NCBI GenBank assembly: GCA_035551835.1
Contig: DASZMN010000043.1
Location: forward strand, 1 to 24,758
From: Bog-473 sp035551835
GTDB taxonomy: Bacteria > Actinomycetota > Acidimicrobiia > Acidimicrobiales > RAAP-2
Length of the DNA: 24,758 nt
Reading direction: 5' to 3'
The notes beneath the pieces are model-generated. The model was not told the DNA's origin, did no database searches, and saw only the letters and a list, made by a program, of their open reading frames with translations. Of the stretch, positions 22,068 through 24,758 are shown in pieces. Both the position numbers and the translations under genes were made by a program. Within the stretch, counting starts at the first letter, position 1. The number at the start of each line of letters is the position of its first letter.

Positions 22068-22121
22068 CGTCGGCGGGCAGAAGAACCCACAGTGTGGCAT
22101 GTCGGCCCTGCGGCGTCGGCA

Positions 22122-22151
22122 CGAAGGCGCCGCCTTCGCACCGCGGGTGCG
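22122..22151. other. Two adjoining inverted repeats upstream of fabD
   Basis: CGAAGGC-GCC-GCCTTCG (22122-22138) is a perfect 7-bp arm palindrome with a 3-base centre. It shares two bases with a second, CGCACC-GCG-GGTGCG (22137-22151). They lie just upstream of all candidate fabD starts, a plausible place for a fatty-acid regulator or RNA hairpins. Function is inference. Confidence 0.5.
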
Positions 22152-22262
22152 ATGTGCGGGGCCTCCTCGCAGCTTGTGGCTGGTTACCGCCGGGAAACTA
22201 GGTGCGACGCGAGGTGCGACCAGGCAGGCCTTCCCGGACTGCCGTCGCGTCCCGACACCGGA

Positions 22263-22300
22263 CGGCCGACGTCAGACCCGGTTCCCCCGGCCGACGTCAG
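22263..22300. repeat. 13-base direct repeat CGGCCGACGTCAG, second copy at a stop codon
   Basis: Perfect copies at 22263-22275 and 22288-22300, 25 bases apart. The second contains the TGA stop (minus strand) of the secreted Thr-rich protein. The core CGACGTC is near-palindromic, so these could also be binding sites upstream of fabD. Confidence 0.65.
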
Positions 22301-23748
22301 GTGCCCGTCGGGGGAGCGAGCGCCGTCACGCAGCCCTGGAGCACGCTGAGGCCCGCGGCATTCGCTGTCTGCGGAGGTGCGGTCGCTTGGTCCCCTGACG
22401 CCCCGGACCCGGTGCCGCTGTCGGCACCGGGCTGGGTGGTGGTCGTCGTGGTGGACGGCACGGTCGTCGGGACGGTGGTCGTCGGGTCCGAGGTGGTCGT
22501 CGTCGGCAGCAGGGGGGACAGCTTCGAGGTCGGCTGGGTGGTCGTCGTGGTCGTGCTGGTCGTAGTCGGGACCGACGTCGTCGCCACGCTGGCCGGAATC
22601 GTCGTCGTCGTGTCGGTCGTCGTCGTTCCCGCCGCTCCGGAAGGTGCGGTCGAGGCCGGTGGCGTCGACACGAGCGTGGCGGTGGTGCACGCACCAGCCT
22701 TTTGCAGCGTCGTCACGTCGGCCACCAGGCGCACGAGCGATTTGTTCTGTGCGGCGTTGTCGGACGTGAGTGTCGACACGGCGAGCTGCAACGCCCTTTC
22801 CGTCGCATCTCGGTGGTGCCGCGCCGCCTTGGCCGCTGCGGCTGACGCCTGTGAGCTCGTGAGCAGGTCCCCTCCGACGATGCGGGCGTACTGGTTGGCG
22901 TCGACACTCTGAGGGCTCGGCGTACCGAACGGGCCGTTGGTCCTCCCGGCCGCGACGAAGCTGCTCTGGTAGAGACCGCTGTCCACGTACTCCTCGATGG
23001 CGAAGTGTCGGAGTGCCGCTTCCGCTACGGCGGCCTTGCCCTCGGCGACGGAGAGCGCCGATTGGGCCGTCGACAACTGCTGATTCGTCGTGGACACGTC
23101 CTGCTGCGCCAGAGCGGCCGCGACGACGCTCAATTGGTACGAGTGCAGGTCGGACCGCACGTTGCCGAAGACCTCGAGTGCGGGCGACTGCTCCAGGACG
23201 GCCGCAGCCAGGCTTCCGCTCGAGCCCAGGATCGTGTCCGAGTAGCAGGGCGTCCCGTTGGCGGACGGCGCACACCATTGGCTCTGGTCGACGACGGCGA
23301 GGAACGCCGCTGGGGGCGAGACGTTGCCCGCCCTGAGGCCCGCGGCGATGGCGGTCATGTTGGGTTGGAGGATCGTCGCCACCGTCGCGGCGCACCCCGA
23401 GATCCAGTCGGCGAAGGCGGGAAAGCCGTTGGAGGACATCGTCACGGGCAGCGGCGTGTTGTTGACGTCGGTCGTGCGTGCTGTGTTGAACGGGTTGTAG
23501 GCGGCCGAATTGTTGGTCGACCCACCCTCCGCCACCTGCCACTCGTCGAGATCGGCGACGTTGGACTGGTTCGCGGGAGCTCCGACGCCTTGCAGCACGC
23601 ACAACTCCCACCCCGTCGGCAGCGGGGTGTTCCCACCGCCCGACGCCGCCGCCGCCGATCCGCTCACTCCCCAGGGCGCGATGCCGGCGCCGAGCGCGGC
23701 CAGGCCCAGCGACAGGGCCATGATGAGGAGGGACGTCGTGCGTTTCAT
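22297..23748 (-). CDS. Secreted protein with lysozyme-like domain, coiled coils and Thr-rich tail
   Basis: A 483-residue exported protein. Residues 1-35 are a signal peptide (MKRTTSLLIMALSLGLAALG, ending in an Ala-rich cleavage region). Residues 45-165 (WQVAEGGSTNNSAAYNPFNT and FADWISGCAATVATI) resemble the lysozyme-like domain seen in actinobacterial and phage cell-wall proteins, where W..AEGG..A.NP..T and repeated A..T.L motifs are common. Residues about 200-255 and 295-352 are Ala/Gln-rich helices likely to form coiled coils. Residues about 373-440 are almost only Thr/Pro/Ser/Val, a likely O-mannosylated cell-wall stalk. The C-terminus contains a single Cys (472). A cell-envelope role is inferred; no catalytic residue can be assigned. 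Confidence 0.8.
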   Translation of the reverse strand: MKRTTSLLIMALSLGLAALGAGIAPWGVSGSAAAASGGGNTPLPTGWELCVLQGVGAPANQSNVADLDEWQVAEGGSTNNSAAYNPFNTARTTDVNNTPLPVTMSSNGFPAFADWISGCAATVATILQPNMTAIAAGLRAGNVSPPAAFLAVVDQSQWCAPSANGTPCYSDTILGSSGSLAAAVLEQSPALEVFGNVRSDLHSYQLSVVAAALAQQDVSTTNQQLSTAQSALSVAEGKAAVAEAALRHFAIEEYVDSGLYQSSFVAAGRTNGPFGTPSPQSVDANQYARIVGGDLLTSSQASAAAAKAARHHRDATERALQLAVSTLTSDNAAQNKSLVRLVADVTTLQKAGACTTATLVSTPPASTAPSGAAGTTTTDTTTTIPASVATTSVPTTTSTTTTTTQPTSKLSPLLPTTTTSDPTTTVPTTVPSTTTTTTQPGADSGTGSGASGDQATAPPQTANAAGLSVLQGCVTALAPPTGT

Positions 23749-24177
23749 GTCAAAGAGATCCGGGATGCTCCGGCCGTTGGGGAGTGAGGCCCGCGGCCGC
23801 CCGCCTGCGGATCCTCTCTGGAAATGAACCTCAAGATTGGCATGGAACGCGTTGACCGTGCCGTCTTCAGGTATCGGCCCTGGCGGGGGCCGACTTGAGC
23901 CGCTGCCGCGGCGCCTTCACCTGCCGTTTGGAGCAGCCCGAGCCCACATCCCGAGGCGTTCCTGCCTCGAACGCATCGGGGTCAATCGCAGGGAGTGCAC
24001 GGAGTGGGATTCGAACTTTCGCAAGGAGCATCCGGGTCGGTCCCTGCAATCCGCAGACGTCCAGGCCAGCCGGCTTTCGGGACGAGTCGGAAGCGGCGCC
24101 GTGATGCCTATCCGGGGCAATCCGCAGGCGTCAGTGACCTCCTTGTTACCCGCGAGGGGCGAGAAACGCTCGGGCTT
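23749..24177. other. Gene-poor stretch right of the secreted protein
   Basis: I see no convincing protein gene: open frames here are Arg/Ser/Pro-rich and lack family features. A GATTCGAAC string at 24009-24017 resembles an antisense tRNA T-loop but no cloverleaf forms. Imperfect direct repeats are present at 24046-24061 and 24117-24132. The right end (24150-24178) has GC-rich partial hairpin sequence followed by CTTTT. Confidence 0.4.
24046..24132. repeat. Imperfect spaced direct repeats GCAATCCGCAGRCGTC
   Basis: Copies at 24046-24061 and 24117-24132 match at 15 of 16 bases and start 71 bases apart; both have ATCCGGG upstream at different distances. A more diverged possible third copy (ATCGGGGTCAATCGCAGGGAG) lies at 23974-23994. 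They are too few and too divergent for CRISPR. Confidence 0.5.
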
Positions 24178-24390
24178 TTAGTGGGTGCCTGGCTTCCACC
24201 ACTCTTTAGCGAGGAGCGCCCCGCACTCGTCGGCCGCGTTCTGATGGGTGGCCTGAGCGGATCTCACGGCATCGGGAAGGGCCCCTCCGCCGCCGGGAAC
24301 GTCCGTGTACTCGGCTTCGTGCTCCCCGACAACCTTCGCGGCCGTCTCGGCACGGTCGAACGCTGTCAGCACGTCAATGATCGATGTCAT
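24178..24390 (-). CDS. Small protein, 70 residues, unknown
   Basis: The protein begins MTSIIDVLTAFDRAETAAKV, has an acidic middle (EHEAEYTDVPGGGG), and a second helix-like part (LPDAVRSAQATHQNAADECG) before a Trp-containing end (EWWKPGTH). It looks like a soluble helical hairpin with a Gly-rich turn. The ATG is 8 bases after a TACCAT box on the minus strand, which supports a leaderless start. It is divergent from the 47-residue gene at 24425, with only 34 bases between the starts. No family recognised. Confidence 0.55.
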   Translation of the reverse strand: MTSIIDVLTAFDRAETAAKVVGEHEAEYTDVPGGGGALPDAVRSAQATHQNAADECGALLAKEWWKPGTH

Positions 24391-24398
24391 GGGGTGAA

Positions 24399-24404
24399 AT
24401 GGTA
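24399..24404 (-). promoter_or_regulatory. -10-like box TACCAT of the 70-residue gene
   Basis: TACCAT is 8 bases before the ATG at 24390 on the minus strand. It lies only 8 bases from the -10-like box of the divergent gene, so the two promoters must overlap. Confidence 0.45.
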
Positions 24405-24412
24405 CTGAGGCG

Positions 24413-24418
24413 TAAGGT
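24413..24418 (+). promoter_or_regulatory. -10-like box TAAGGT of the 47-residue gene
   Basis: TAAGGT is 6 bases before the ATG at 24425, a leaderless-type spacing. Its -35 region would fall over the start of the divergent gene. Confidence 0.45.
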
Positions 24419-24424
24419 ACGTGG

Positions 24425-24568
24425 ATGCGTCGAATCTCCCCCCAGGACGTCGCTGCGGCGATGGAGAAGCGCCTGCGCCTGCGGCCGGCCGTGGTGCACC
24501 CCGTGAGCGCCCTGGAGATCCGCCAGCGCGTGCAGCGGTGCTACTTCGGGCGCCGCCCGCCGCGCTGA
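24425..24568 (+). CDS. Small basic protein, 47 residues, unknown
   Basis: The protein begins MRRISPQDVAAAMEKRLRLR, continues PAVVHPVSALEIRQRVQRC and ends YFGRRPPR. It is strongly basic and probably two short helices, which would suit nucleic-acid or ribosome binding, although no motif proves it. It is supported by the TAAGGT box 6 bases before its ATG and by the symmetric divergent arrangement with the 70-residue gene. No Shine-Dalgarno is present. No family recognised. Confidence 0.5.
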   Translation: MRRISPQDVAAAMEKRLRLRPAVVHPVSALEIRQRVQRCYFGRRPPR

Positions 24569-24638
24569 GTCGCTGGGATCGTGTGCGAGCCAAGAGACAG
24601 GCCACCTCGGGACAGGACGAAAAAGTAACCGGATCGGA

Positions 24639-24758
24639 TCAGGTGGCGAGCAGCCTGGCCTTCTGTGCGGAGAATTCCTCCTCCGTTAGAAGTCCCGACG
24701 CCTTTAGATCACCAAGCTTCTTCAGCTCGTCTGCTATCGAGAGGGGTGCCGCTGGACT
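24639..24758 (-). CDS. SHOCT-domain protein, C-terminal fragment (5' end outside window)
   Basis: Only the last 39 residues are inside the window. They read IADELKKLGDLKASGLLTEE, then EFSAQKARLLAT, the pattern of the SHOCT short C-terminal domain (two helices with LxxLxxxGxLTxEEFxxxKxxLL). SHOCT domains occur at the ends of many bacterial proteins and may mediate oligomerisation; the main domain is beyond the right edge, so function is unknown. The frame is open to the edge. Confidence 0.85.
   Translation of the reverse strand, partial: SPAAPLSIADELKKLGDLKASGLLTEEEFSAQKARLLAT

Noticed and set aside
24000..24030. tRNA gene on the minus strand suggested by GATTCGAAC
   Set aside because: The five bases either side of the presumed T-loop do not pair, and no acceptor or anticodon arm can be drawn.
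24150..24180. Intrinsic terminator with CTTTT
   Set aside because: The GC-rich arms pair only partly in either direction, and no plus-strand gene ends just upstream.
23837..24181. A 114-codon plus-strand open frame in the gene-poor stretch
   Set aside because: Arg/Ser/Pro-rich without domain features; it crosses the spaced repeats and has no promoter or ribosome binding site.

Overview
The window is very GC-rich DNA with strongly G/C-ending codons. It looks like the chromosome of a high-GC actinobacterium. A class Acidimicrobiia-type organism is my best guess, because a long his-trp array is followed by a discrete fab cluster and several genes carry a -10-like box only 6-9 bases before the start codon (leaderless style). 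The placement is an inference from gene order and style, not from a marker gene. I found no rRNA, tRNA, CRISPR array, insertion sequence or phage module.

Left part (1-1836, minus strand): the 5' two-thirds of a zinc-dependent alcohol dehydrogenase, a VapBC-type toxin-antitoxin pair with a palindrome at its start, a 352-base stretch without a recognisable gene, and a conserved-looking 64-residue protein. A Rieske non-heme iron oxygenase gene (1950-3176, plus) is divergent from the latter.

Centre (3223-17245, plus): one long amino-acid biosynthesis array. The order is hisD-hisC-hisB-hisH-hisA-hisF, a GroES-like gene, hisI, trpE, a YgfZ/GcvT-like gene, two small membrane proteins, two tiny coupled genes, a secreted Cys-rich protein, then trpC-trpF-trpB-trpA. 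Most junctions overlap as GTGA or TGATG, so translation is probably coupled over long runs. New -10-like boxes stand in front of hisD, the GroES-like gene and trpC. The array covers histidinol-phosphate to histidine, both HisF/HisH synthase subunits, and chorismate to tryptophan except trpG and trpD. hisG and hisE are also absent here.

Right part (17242-23748, minus): an SGNH-like membrane-anchored hydrolase that converges on trpA with interleaved stop codons; a type II fatty-acid cluster transcribed fabD-fabG-acpP-fabF, in which FabD carries a C-terminal extension resembling a biotinyl/lipoyl domain without the modifiable lysine; and a secreted protein with a lysozyme-like domain, coiled coils and a Thr-rich tail. 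The end (24178-24758) has two small divergent genes with overlapping promoters and the 3' end of a SHOCT-domain gene.

The most notable signals are the FabD fusion, the recurrent tandem repeats that begin exactly at start or stop codons, the short 'stepping-stone' reading frames at two operon junctions, and several small unrecognised genes. No single feature proves a new multi-gene system.
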